Assembly (NCBI GenBank): GCA_913020045.1
Contig: CAJWBE010000030.1
Location: 1-42,788, forward strand
Direction: 5' to 3'
Origin: an uncultured Oleiphilus sp.
GTDB lineage: Bacteria; Pseudomonadota; Gammaproteobacteria; Pseudomonadales; Oleiphilaceae
Length of the DNA: 42,788 nucleotides
Positions 16,803-24,845 of the stretch are shown here, one piece after another. The stretch's first letter is position 1, and every line of letters starts with the position of its first letter. Below the pieces are notes generated by a model. That model did no database searches. It was given only the letters and a program-made list of their open reading frames with translations, and was not told the origin of the DNA. Made by a program: the position numbers and the translations under genes.

Positions 16803-17125
16803 AGCAATCACTCTTTTTTATTTTTATTGTTTGTTCTTATTAGGGGCTACTTAATTTGGGTGCACTCGTTTTAACCAAGGCGAAAGACCCAATGTGAGCT
16901 CTAGTGGACTATTATTGCATTTCTATTGCCGGTTCGTGTTCACCATTTCTGCACTAAAACTGTCTTATTGGGCACATTTGTTTTCCATTTAGCTCATCTT
17001 GTTGCTCCCCGCTTTATATCTTGATCTGTAAGTTGCTAGCATCGACGGCGCCTTTTCGAGGGGGTCATGGCGACCGTTACGCTTGTCCGTGAAGGTAAAT
17101 AACAATACTAATTGAGGAATATAGA
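16803..17125. other. 323-base divergent promoter region
   Basis: Lies between the divergent AraC gene and the GDSL hydrolase. I see no gene, no strong palindrome and no RNA motif; a short GGTC/GACC inverted repeat near 17066-17078 is too small to interpret. The hydrolase ribosome binding site AGGA lies just before 17126. Confidence 0.4.
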
Positions 17126-18082
17126 ATGAAAAATAAAACTCTCTACATGATAGGGCTCGGCCCGATTCTCGCACTGGCAATGACGTTCTCTAGCTCGGCG
17201 CTAGCGCTACCAAGTAAGGCCTCTGCAGCCGGTGATAGTATCACCATGGGGTTCGCTGCGGATTGTCGTTACAATCGTTATTTTTGGGATTTGTTCTGCC
17301 TGATTGGTGGAGATCAGCCGGAGCACTCTTGGTTTGATGGATGGTCGTCCAGGGTCAACAGTGTTCATGACAAATATAAGCAGATTGATTCTTCAATTAG
17401 CGCAAATAAGAGTGCGGCAGCGTCGGGCTCTGAATTGCGTGGAGGTTCCAACAATTTAGCGACTCAGGCGGCTAATATTGTTGCTCAAACGACTACGCCT
17501 GATCATGTCGAAGTAGTGCTAGGCGGCAATGACATTTGTAACAGAGACTGTACAGATGGCTCGAACTGTAGCAACCCCTTGTATAGCGAATCACAATGGC
17601 GCTCTTCAGTTCAGTCTGGTTTGAATACCTTGGTTCAAGGGTTACCTCTGGGCTCTACGGTCTATTTCGCAGGTGTACCGCGCGTTCAAGATTTACGTGC
17701 AGCGGGCGTTGCCAAACAGGCTACAAGTAGTCGTATCCGTTGCGAAAATATTTGGTCTTCGTTCAACGTATGTAATGTTGCGACGAGTGGCGGCAGCATG
17801 AGCGGAGAAAGCAGTGCTCAGCGTTTAGCGGCTATTGAAATCGCTCAGCAACGTTATAACGAGATCATTGCCGAAGAAACTGCGGCATACAACACAAACT
17901 CAAATGGTCAGAACTCGCGCGGAATAGAGGTCGTGACTGACTATGCCGGTGAAAATGTTGCGTCAACTGGAACATTTGAATTCGGAAAAGATGACATTGA
18001 CGGCGGCGACTGCTTCCACCCGAGCGTATTGGGGCAGAACAAAGTTGCTAACTTAATGTGGGGCGCCAACCCAGATAAGTAG
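17126..18082 (+). CDS. Secreted cysteine-rich SGNH/GDSL esterase or lipase
   Basis: A 318-residue exported hydrolase. The signal peptide ends near ALA-LP (residue 28). SGNH blocks are in order: block I GDSITMG with nucleophile Ser38, a Gly/Ser-rich block II (ASGSELRGGSNN), block III LGGNDIC with Asn135, and block V DCFHP with Asp295 and His298. The mature protein has eight cysteines (47, 58, 138, 142, 148, 206, 216, 296), an even number that suggests up to four disulfides and therefore dependence on oxidative folding. Several lie next to catalytic blocks. It hydrolyses an ester, substrate unknown. The next gene encodes a DsbA/GspC-type fusion lipoprotein on the same strand, 196 bases away. 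Confidence 0.93.
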   Translation: MKNKTLYMIGLGPILALAMTFSSSALALPSKASAAGDSITMGFAADCRYNRYFWDLFCLIGGDQPEHSWFDGWSSRVNSVHDKYKQIDSSISANKSAAASGSELRGGSNNLATQAANIVAQTTTPDHVEVVLGGNDICNRDCTDGSNCSNPLYSESQWRSSVQSGLNTLVQGLPLGSTVYFAGVPRVQDLRAAGVAKQATSSRIRCENIWSSFNVCNVATSGGSMSGESSAQRLAAIEIAQQRYNEIIAEETAAYNTNSNGQNSRGIEVVTDYAGENVASTGTFEFGKDDIDGGDCFHPSVLGQNKVANLMWGANPDK

Positions 18083-18101
18083 TTAGATTTTTTATGCGGT
18101 A

Positions 18102-18126
18102 CTTTCCGTCTGCAACGGGCGGTAAG
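18102..18126 (+). repeat. Stem-loop downstream of the GDSL hydrolase
   Basis: CCGTCTG (18106-18112) pairs with CGGGCGG (18116-18122) around a CAA loop with two wobbles, extended by CTT/AAG beyond one T-T mismatch. It begins 20 bases after the hydrolase stop. With no T run it is not a clear terminator; it may be a stability or read-through element between the hydrolase and the fusion gene. Confidence 0.35.
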
Positions 18127-18278
18127 GTTAAGACGGGTAGTGATCTTTCTTGAGTTCACTGCTCGTTTTACCCAAACAACCGTGTCTTAGAAAAAATGTA
18201 GACTCCTAACTGGGTAAGTAGAATTGTAAATAGAAACAAAAAAGAAGAGCAAGAATAACAAGTAGACAGAGAATAATA

Positions 18279-19979
18279 ATGAAAAAAATCGAAAGAATTA
18301 TTGCCATTGGTTGCATTCTGCTCGGTGGTTGCAGTGACAATAGTGGAACGCGAGGTGAGGCAGGAAATGGCGCTACAAGTCAGGTAAATAGTGAGGCAAA
18401 CATTCAGGCACACAGGGAGTCAGAACAGTCCTCGCAAGCGGTTTCAGCTGTGTCGTTGATAGGTCCTTCTACCCTTTCAAACGACCTAGTACTTGCGCAA
18501 CTTCCGAGCGGGCCTCTAACGCAGTCTCAGCTAGATCAAACCATTGCGTTAAGGCTTTATGATCTAGAGTGGTCTAAGTATGAATTACGGCGACAGACAT
18601 TGGCCGGGCTCGTCGAGAGGTCGATGCAGACCCTACCTAATGCGGCACAAGCGCCTGTTGAAATATTGATTCAGCCGCCTATTCCCCCCCGTGTGAACTT
18701 AGGCGAAATTGACGACCAGCCGGAGGTTGGTGATGCTTCCGCTCCGATCGTAGTCTCTGTGTTTTGTAACTACCAGTCGAGTCATTGCGCGCGCATGTTG
18801 AGTGTTTACGAGTCATTGCTGGCGCTTTATCCACAACAGGTAAAGTTGGCCTTCTTTGATCTACCGTTGGCATTTCATCGAGAGGCGCGTGTCGCCGCGC
18901 AAGCTGCTCGATGTGCACATGATTTAGGCGATTTTTGGTCATATCATAAAGGCTTGTTTGCACAGTATGATCAATTATCGTCGCAACCCTATGATCGCTT
19001 GGCTAAGCAGTTAGAGATAAGCGAAAGCGAGTTCTCAGAATGTATGGCGAGCGAGCTATACAGAGATAAAGTCGAGGGCAACCTGCAGTTAGCGGGTCGC
19101 TTAGATTTAGACAAGGTTCCTATCACCTTGATCAATGGGCTATATCTTGGAGGGCCTAAAACAGTGGATACCCTAAGATTTTTTGTTGATATGGAGTTGG
19201 AGAGAGTCGCTAAATTACCCTCTCCAACAGTCAAACAAGCAAACGACCTGCTAAGTGTTGCGGCGGAAGCGCTTGAGGATACGGCATTGCCGCTTCGTTT
19301 GGAGGGAGTTTTGTTGGGTGACCCCGAGGCTAATTCAGTCGCGACTATTTTCGATGTCAGGGCCGACGATAGTCGCCGTTATCGGATCGGAGACGAAGTG
19401 CTCGTAAATGTGACGCTTGCGCGCGTGAGTCAGAATTTTGTGGTGATTAATAATCAAGGAAAAATGGAGCGCTTGCGACTAAGTGCGGATAGCTTTTCCG
19501 CGGTAGACAATGCTCAGGTAGAGGCGGGCGGCAGTGTAACGTCTGACGGAACAAGCGTCGTGATGAGTGCGGATCAAGACGCAAGTGCGAGTACGGAGAG
19601 ATCTATTGTTGAACCAGGTGACGTGCCGGCAGGACTAGAATATACCTATCGAGGTGTGGTCGATGCGGTGGGTGAAACACCCTTGTCTAGAGCATGGATA
19701 CAAGAACAGCTTGATCATGCTGATCAGCTACGCAGTCATTTTGCACCAACTGAACTTGAAGTCGAAGGCGTACGAGTGCTGCGCTTGGACGACGTCGGTG
19801 CGAATGAGTTCTATCAAACACTAGGCTTGCGAGAAAAGGACGTTATATTGCGTGTAAATAATGAATGGGTGCATGAGGCTCAGAACAACCTTTTTGACCA
19901 CCTCGAGAGTGCGCCTGAAGTGTCGATTGTTTTAATGCGCAAAGGGCTTCCTGTTCATTTGAAGTACGCGATCAATTGA
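18279..19979 (+). CDS. Lipoprotein fusing DsbA-like thioredoxin fold to GspC homology-region and PDZ domains
   Basis: A 566-residue predicted lipoprotein with lipobox LGGC (Cys18); Ser19 follows, so outer-membrane sorting is expected. After a low-complexity linker, residues about 68-120 look like the SurA-type N-terminal segment often found before DsbA domains (LTQSQLDQTIALRLYDLEW). Residues about 150-305 are a DsbA-like fold (GDASAPIVVSVFCNYQSSHC, cis-Pro281 in KVPITLING), but the usual CPxC is SSHC (167-170), with another Cys at 163. Residues about 337-402 match the GspC homology region (LRLEGVLLGDPEANS, RIGDEVL, NNQGKMERLRL). Residues about 455-566 match the GspC PDZ region (FYQTLGLREKDVILRVNNEW). 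I know of no characterised protein with this arrangement. It may link disulfide handling to the type II secretin. The ATG lacks a strong ribosome site. Confidence 0.8.
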   Translation: MKKIERIIAIGCILLGGCSDNSGTRGEAGNGATSQVNSEANIQAHRESEQSSQAVSAVSLIGPSTLSNDLVLAQLPSGPLTQSQLDQTIALRLYDLEWSKYELRRQTLAGLVERSMQTLPNAAQAPVEILIQPPIPPRVNLGEIDDQPEVGDASAPIVVSVFCNYQSSHCARMLSVYESLLALYPQQVKLAFFDLPLAFHREARVAAQAARCAHDLGDFWSYHKGLFAQYDQLSSQPYDRLAKQLEISESEFSECMASELYRDKVEGNLQLAGRLDLDKVPITLINGLYLGGPKTVDTLRFFVDMELERVAKLPSPTVKQANDLLSVAAEALEDTALPLRLEGVLLGDPEANSVATIFDVRADDSRRYRIGDEVLVNVTLARVSQNFVVINNQGKMERLRLSADSFSAVDNAQVEAGGSVTSDGTSVVMSADQDASASTERSIVEPGDVPAGLEYTYRGVVDAVGETPLSRAWIQEQLDHADQLRSHFAPTELEVEGVRVLRLDDVGANEFYQTLGLREKDVILRVNNEWVHEAQNNLFDHLESAPEVSIVLMRKGLPVHLKYAIN

Positions 19980-20140
19980 TTTCGGACCAGAAAAATTGGA
20001 ACTAACTTCGGGTAGCGTTGTCCGATGGACGGACTTATGATGTGACTTCTCAGCGGGCTCTGCGCGATTGAATACGAACGTAGCCCTGCACTTAGAGACC
20101 TCGGTTGACCTTTAAGTAATTCGATGATTGATAGGAGTGA

Positions 20141-20158
20141 ATGACTGCACATGGATAG
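20141..20158 (+). other. Five-codon mini-ORF overlapping the DJ-1/PfpI start
   Basis: AGGAG at 20133-20137 lies three bases before ATG 20141, which reads MTAHG and then TAG at 20156-20158. The stop overlaps the start of the DJ-1 gene (ATGGATAG). The same AGGAG is 13 bases from the DJ-1 ATG, too far for ideal initiation, so coupling through the mini-ORF is conceivable. Confidence 0.25.
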
Positions 20159-20912
20159 CAAACGTGTATTAATGCCCATTCCAACGTATGGCTTTGACCC
20201 CACAGAAGTGTCTATCCCGTGGAAACTGCTTTCTAGCAAGGGCATTGATGTTGTGTTTGCAACACCGCAGGGCCAGCAGGCCGAGGCCGACCGCTTGATG
20301 CTCAAGGGCGAGCGCTTAGGTGTGTGGAAACCGATCTTAAAAGCCCGCCAAGATGCGGTTCTTGCCTATGCACAGATGCAAAATAACGATGCATTTAAGT
20401 CACCTATCGCATATGGAGACCTAAATGCTGAAGACTATGATGGCATCGTTTTGCCCGGTGGCCATGATAAGGCTATGAAAGAGTATTTGGAGTCAACGGC
20501 ATTGCAGAGCCTAGTGGTTGAGTTCTTTCGACAGAACAAGCCAGTCGGGGCGATTTGCCATGGTGTGGTGTTGGCAGCTCGCAGTGTGGATCCGAGCACT
20601 AAGCGCTCTGTTATTTTTGACTACAACACGACCGCATTGCTCAAGTCTCAGGAGATGACGGCGTACCAGATGACTCGCTGGTGGCTTAAGGACTACTACC
20701 TAACGTACCCAGAAATTACGGTTGAGGATGAAGTGAAATCTGTACTGTCTCAAGAAAGCCAATTCCAGCAAGGCCCGACGCCATTGCTTAGAGATGATAT
20801 GGCGCACTTAGGACGGGGTTTTGTGGTGAAAGACCGCAACTACGTGTCCGCACGATGGCCGGGTGACGCGCACGTGTTTTCGCTTACCTTGATTGAGATG
20901 CTTGAGGGATAA
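20151..20912 (+). CDS. DJ-1/PfpI-superfamily protein
   Basis: A 253-residue cytosolic protein of the DJ-1/PfpI class I glutamine-amidotransferase-like superfamily. The nucleophile elbow is GAICHGV with Cys136, preceded by DGIVLPGGHDKAMKEYL, and the strand VRVLMPIPTYGFDPTEVSIP-like start carries the Glu expected near the Cys. A long insertion (about 155-235) with YQMTRWWLKDYYL and a C-terminal SARWPGDAHVFS resembles the larger Hsp31-like members. Roles in the family include glyoxalase III-type and chaperone activities; I cannot choose between them. It is convergent with the binding-protein gene, four bases apart. Confidence 0.87.
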   Translation: MDSKRVLMPIPTYGFDPTEVSIPWKLLSSKGIDVVFATPQGQQAEADRLMLKGERLGVWKPILKARQDAVLAYAQMQNNDAFKSPIAYGDLNAEDYDGIVLPGGHDKAMKEYLESTALQSLVVEFFRQNKPVGAICHGVVLAARSVDPSTKRSVIFDYNTTALLKSQEMTAYQMTRWWLKDYYLTYPEITVEDEVKSVLSQESQFQQGPTPLLRDDMAHLGRGFVVKDRNYVSARWPGDAHVFSLTLIEMLEG

Positions 20913-20916
20913 AGTG

Positions 20917-22161
20917 TCACGGTTGGAACGATTGTTGTCGTAGATTTTCCAGCGCATGAAGCACCGAGGGTAGTGAGGATGGATTGTCGATGAACCGTCG
21001 CATATGCTCCATCCCTTGAATGGCAATCGGTTGAGGGCTGTCCCTATCATAATACTGGGATGCACCTTCAGCGCTATCGAGTAGCTTGCGCCCCAGTGTT
21101 AAAAATTTGTCGGTTTTTTGGGGAGAGTTTACCTGTGGCGCAAGCATGCCGATGGCTTCATTCAGTCGAGATTGCACTTCTGGGCGAGACATAAACGCTA
21201 AAAAGAGTTCCGCTTCTTTTCGGTGTTTTACGTTTTTTGGAATAATTAGAATGTCAGTAGGCGCTTCTTCATAGAAGGCTTGTTCGCTGTTTACTTGGGG
21301 AAACCTGAACATTGAGATTTTCGGAAGCAAGGACTCAGGAATCTGAGATGTCCAAAAGTTGCCCATTAAATACATCCCCGCTAGGTCTCGGTAGAGATAG
21401 GGAAGCGCATCTTTCCAAGTGATTGTTGAGTGCTCTGTCAGAAAGTACTGACTGTTTGCAAGGTCGCCCAAGTGTTTGAAGACAGTTTGTACACCCTCAT
21501 CGTGATAGCTAATTTTCCCCGCTAGCAATTGCTTATGATATTCCAATCCATTAATTCGTAGGTTGAGGTAGTCAAACCAGCTGGCGACGGGCCATGTATC
21601 TTTCGAACCCAGTGCAATCGGCGTAACGCCATTTTGTTTGAGGGTCTTACTGATTTGAAGGAACTCTTCCCAGTTTCGCGGTTCGTCCAAACCGTATTGA
21701 TTGAATACGTCACGATTGTAGTAGATGCCCCAGTGGTAGTAGTGAATCGGTAAACCGTACTTTTTACTGCCGATTGATACCGTCGACTGGGCTGCTGGTG
21801 TAATGCGCTCGCTCAATGCGTTGTTTTTCCAGAGTTGGTCAAGTGGCGAAACAAGGCCTTGGCTGACAAACCAATTTAGGCGCTCACCACTAAACCAAAA
21901 CATGACATCACTATGCTGTTTAGCTTGCAGCCAACTTTCAATATTCGCTTTGTATTTGTCAGAAGGAACGCCTTTGATATTGACTTTTATCGACGGGAAT
22001 TCTTGTTCGAATGCCTGCACTTGTTCTAGGTAGGCGCTACGTTGTTGGCCGTTGATGACGAGAAGCGAAAAGTCTAGCTCCGTGCGACAGAATGCAGGAA
22101 GCGCACATACTAATAATGTGATCAAGCTGATGAATTTCTGCGTATAACTATAGCGCGGCAT
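20917..22161 (-). CDS. Extracellular solute-binding protein, sugar ABC-transporter type, orphan
   Basis: A 414-residue family 1 type binding protein. I chose the ATG at 22159-22161 because it begins MPRYSYTQ and leads directly into a signal peptide (KFISLITLLVCALPAFC); the longer frame would place 24 polar residues before it. Family landmarks are DVMFWFSGERLNWFVSQGLV, YGLPIHYYHWGIYYNRDVF, NWEEFLQISKTLKQNGVTPI, and the C-terminal FLAFMSRPEVQSRLNE. Such proteins bind sugars or oligosaccharides in the periplasm. No MalFG-type permease or ATPase is near, so the transporter partner must be elsewhere or the protein has another role. It is divergent from the epimerase gene across 109 bases. Confidence 0.87.
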   Translation of the reverse strand: MPRYSYTQKFISLITLLVCALPAFCRTELDFSLLVINGQQRSAYLEQVQAFEQEFPSIKVNIKGVPSDKYKANIESWLQAKQHSDVMFWFSGERLNWFVSQGLVSPLDQLWKNNALSERITPAAQSTVSIGSKKYGLPIHYYHWGIYYNRDVFNQYGLDEPRNWEEFLQISKTLKQNGVTPIALGSKDTWPVASWFDYLNLRINGLEYHKQLLAGKISYHDEGVQTVFKHLGDLANSQYFLTEHSTITWKDALPYLYRDLAGMYLMGNFWTSQIPESLLPKISMFRFPQVNSEQAFYEEAPTDILIIPKNVKHRKEAELFLAFMSRPEVQSRLNEAIGMLAPQVNSPQKTDKFLTLGRKLLDSAEGASQYYDRDSPQPIAIQGMEHMRRFIDNPSSLPSVLHALENLRQQSFQP

Positions 22162-22270
22162 AAAACAAACTCGTAAGTAACCGTTTGAGTATAGCCGCTG
22201 TATTGGTTCCGCAAGGAGAGCGTTATGGGCCAATGAGAAAATTAGAAAAATTTGCTCGTGGAGGGCGGCT

Positions 22271-23182
22271 ATGAATGTTTTAGTGACAGGGGGGACCGGG
22301 TTTATCGGAACGGCGCTGTGTGAGCGTTTGGCAATAGATGGTCATTCCGTCTGTGTTTTGAGTCGGCAAATATCGCGTGTCGAAGCGGGTGTCAGATCGA
22401 TTAGTCACCTGGATGAACTAGTTGGCTTAGGCGAGCAAGCGAGTATTGACGTAGTGATTAATTTGGCTGGTGAGCCGATTGCGGACAATCGCTGGAGCGA
22501 CGAGCAGAAAGAATCAATCATTCACAGTCGCATTGGCACAACGCGAAACCTGATCGAACTATTCAAAGACATGCCGCGTCGCCCGTCGGTGTTTATTAGT
22601 GGCTCCGCCGTCGGTTATTACGGGGTTCAGAAAAGTGACGACGACATTGATGAGTATGCAGCAGGAGATGACAGTTTCTCTAGTCAGCTTTGTCAGCAGT
22701 GGGAGTCTGTTGCCATGCAGGCTGAGGTCTTGGGGATAAGAACCTGCTTGCTTCGCACAGGCATCGTGTTGGGAGAGGGCGGTGGCGCACTCTCTAAGAT
22801 GCTTTTGCCATTTAAATTGGGCTTAGGCGGCAGGATAGGAAGCGGCGATCAGTGGATGCCTTGGGTTCACCTTGACGACATGGTGAGCATTATCATGCAT
22901 TGCATGAATACAGACTCAGTTAGGGGGGCGGTGAATGCTACGGCGCCTAGCCCGCAGAAAAACAGCGTCTTTTCAAAAACCTTAGCCAAAGCTTTGAATC
23001 GGCCTGCAGTATTTCCAATGCCTGCGTTTGTTGTACGTTTGCTAATGGGGCAAATGGGCGAAGAGCTACTCTTGGCTGGAAAAAAGGTTGTGCCCAAGCA
23101 TTTAACGAACTCAGGTTTTGTCTTTCAGTATCCGGAATTAGAGGACGCATTGAACGATATAGTGAGACATTTACAGGAATGA
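22271..23182 (+). CDS. yfcH: TIGR01777-type NAD-dependent epimerase (YfcH family)
   Basis: A 303-residue short-chain dehydrogenase-like protein. The NAD(P)-binding glycine motif is VLVTGGTGFIGTALCERL at the N-terminus. Further signatures of the YfcH/SulA group are NLAGEPIADNRWSDEQKE, SRIGTTRNLIE, ISGSAVGYYG with the catalytic Tyr region, and the C-terminal DUF1731-like GEELLLAGKKVVPKHLTNSG. GGAGG lies six bases before the ATG. The physiological substrate of the family is not known; a link to cell division has been proposed for some relatives. It is transcribed divergently from the binding-protein gene. Confidence 0.93.
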   Translation: MNVLVTGGTGFIGTALCERLAIDGHSVCVLSRQISRVEAGVRSISHLDELVGLGEQASIDVVINLAGEPIADNRWSDEQKESIIHSRIGTTRNLIELFKDMPRRPSVFISGSAVGYYGVQKSDDDIDEYAAGDDSFSSQLCQQWESVAMQAEVLGIRTCLLRTGIVLGEGGGALSKMLLPFKLGLGGRIGSGDQWMPWVHLDDMVSIIMHCMNTDSVRGAVNATAPSPQKNSVFSKTLAKALNRPAVFPMPAFVVRLLMGQMGEELLLAGKKVVPKHLTNSGFVFQYPELEDALNDIVRHLQE

Positions 23183-23378
23183 TCATTCACTGATATGAAA
23201 AAAAATTGGGTAGGGGCCGTCGTTCTTTTTGAAGGTAAATATCCTCTTTCCGTTTGATGGTCGCGTAGTATAGAGTTATTGCATATCGCTCTGACCTATA
23301 ATTTTTTGCCTGATTGACGGTCGTTTTGAATGAGTGGGTTGTTGTTTTCAGTGCTAACGTGCTTTCGAGGGTGAAATA

Positions 23379-23714
23379 ATGGATAAGTTGTTTAAGGTCG
23401 CAATGGCGTTGGTTGCTTTAGGCTTTACGCTCATTTTTTGTGTTGTGGTGGTCCCGGCTTTAATCGAAAATCCTGATGTCTTTGGTGCATTGGCAGCAGG
23501 TTTTGTGAACCCTTATGCGGCGGGTTACTCCTCTGATGTTATCTTTTGCTGGTTGGCGCTTGCTGTTCTTGTTGTCTATGACGCTAAAGTGTTGTCCGTC
23601 AAACATGGTTGGATCTGCCTGCTGCTGGGCTTGATGCCTGGCGTAGCGGTAGGGATGGCGCTTTATTTTATTTTGCGCAGCTCTCAAGTGCATCAAGTGG
23701 GCACCAATACTTAA
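23379..23714 (+). CDS. Small membrane protein, DUF2834-like
   Basis: A 111-residue protein with three hydrophobic helices (about residues 5-28, 52-70, 76-98). The layout, a first helix with VVVPALIENPDVFGAL, a central SSDVIFCWLALAVLVVYDAK, and GWICLLLGLMPGVAVGMALYFILR, matches the DUF2834 pattern of small four-segment inner-membrane proteins. Function is unknown. GAGGGTG precedes the ATG at a good distance. It stands alone between the epimerase and CvfB genes. Confidence 0.65.
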   Translation: MDKLFKVAMALVALGFTLIFCVVVVPALIENPDVFGALAAGFVNPYAAGYSSDVIFCWLALAVLVVYDAKVLSVKHGWICLLLGLMPGVAVGMALYFILRSSQVHQVGTNT

Positions 23715-23879
23715 CGCAACCCTATGATCAATGTTTTTAATTAGATCGCGCGGGTCGTCTCCACGTAGCCGTTATTCTTTTCGATTACATTTGATGCGTA
23801 TACTTCTATAATCCCATTCCTTGTATGCGCGTCTATGTTAGGGCGCCCTTGTCGTTTGTTATTTTAGTCCGGAGTTTCT

Positions 23880-24725
23880 ATGGCCTATATTGGTCGCTTT
23901 AATCGTTTAACCGTAAGCAAGTTAGTTGACCATGGCGTGTATCTCGATGCGTCTTGGATGGGCACAATATTATTGCCCAAGCGCCAGGTTCCGGAAGGCT
24001 GTAAAGTCGGCGACAGCATTGGCGTATTTATCTATCTGGATTCGGAAGACCGTTACATTGCAACGACCGCAAGGCCTAAAGCTCAGGTAGGGGAAGTTGC
24101 CTGCCTAGAAGTATTGCAGGTAAATCGTGTTGGGGCGTTTCTTGACTGGGGTTTACCGAAAGACTTGTTGGTACCTTTTAACCAGCAATTACAACCGGCA
24201 ATGGAGGTGGGTAAGTCTTACTTGGTTTACGTACATGTCGATGAAGAAGGAAAGCGAATTTTAGGGTCCGCGCTGCTTAATAAATTTATTGGTAAAGAGC
24301 CTTGCGAGTTTAAGCCAGGCCAGTCTGTCGATTTGGCTGTCTCAGAAAAAACCGACTTGGGCTATGCGTGTGTGATTGACCATCAGGCATGGGGCTTGTT
24401 GTTTTATAGCGACGTCGTGAAACCGCTTAGAATTGGGCAGGGCGTTAAAGGTTATATTAAGCGCGTGCGTGAAGACGGCAAGGTCGATTTGAGCCTTCAA
24501 GCGCCAGGCTTTGCGAAAGTAGACGATCTGACGAAGCGTATATTGAGAGAGCTCAAAGACAATGATGGCTTTTTAGCGCTGTCTGATAAAAGTCCGCCAG
24601 AGGCGATTGCGGATAAATTTGGTGTCAGTAAGAAATCATACAAAATGACGATTGGAAATATGTACAAGCATAAGATGATTACGATCGAGCCTACCGGGAT
24701 TCGTTTGTTGGTAGACGCTAAATAG
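23880..24725 (+). CDS. cvfB: CvfB-type S1 RNA-binding protein
   Basis: A 281-residue protein of the CvfB/YitL family: consecutive S1-like barrels followed by a winged-helix domain. Visible landmarks are GRFNRLTVSKLVDHGVYLDA at the start, GTILLPKRQVPEGCKVGDSI, VNRVGAFLDWGLPKDLLVPF, the third S1 repeat GQGVKGYIKRVREDGKVDLSLQ, and a C-terminal wing PEAIADKFGVSKKSYKMTIG. CvfB binds RNA and affects virulence gene expression in Staphylococcus; in gammaproteobacteria the role is less clear. CGGAG is six bases before the ATG. It is a housekeeping-type gene and shows no unusual neighbours. Confidence 0.93.
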   Translation: MAYIGRFNRLTVSKLVDHGVYLDASWMGTILLPKRQVPEGCKVGDSIGVFIYLDSEDRYIATTARPKAQVGEVACLEVLQVNRVGAFLDWGLPKDLLVPFNQQLQPAMEVGKSYLVYVHVDEEGKRILGSALLNKFIGKEPCEFKPGQSVDLAVSEKTDLGYACVIDHQAWGLLFYSDVVKPLRIGQGVKGYIKRVREDGKVDLSLQAPGFAKVDDLTKRILRELKDNDGFLALSDKSPPEAIADKFGVSKKSYKMTIGNMYKHKMITIEPTGIRLLVDAK

Positions 24726-24845
24726 ACCGCGATCTGCATGCCTACTGGCTTGTCTGGTCAGTTGGTGTTGTCTTGTTAGATCATGAAATAGGACAGATCG
24801 ATCGCGCCTTTAGCTTGGCGTGTTAAACGTTAGGGGAAATATGTC

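Noticed and set aside
23183-23378. TATAAT at about 23297 as a promoter of the DUF2834-like gene
   Set aside because: No acceptable -35 element at 16-18 bases upstream.
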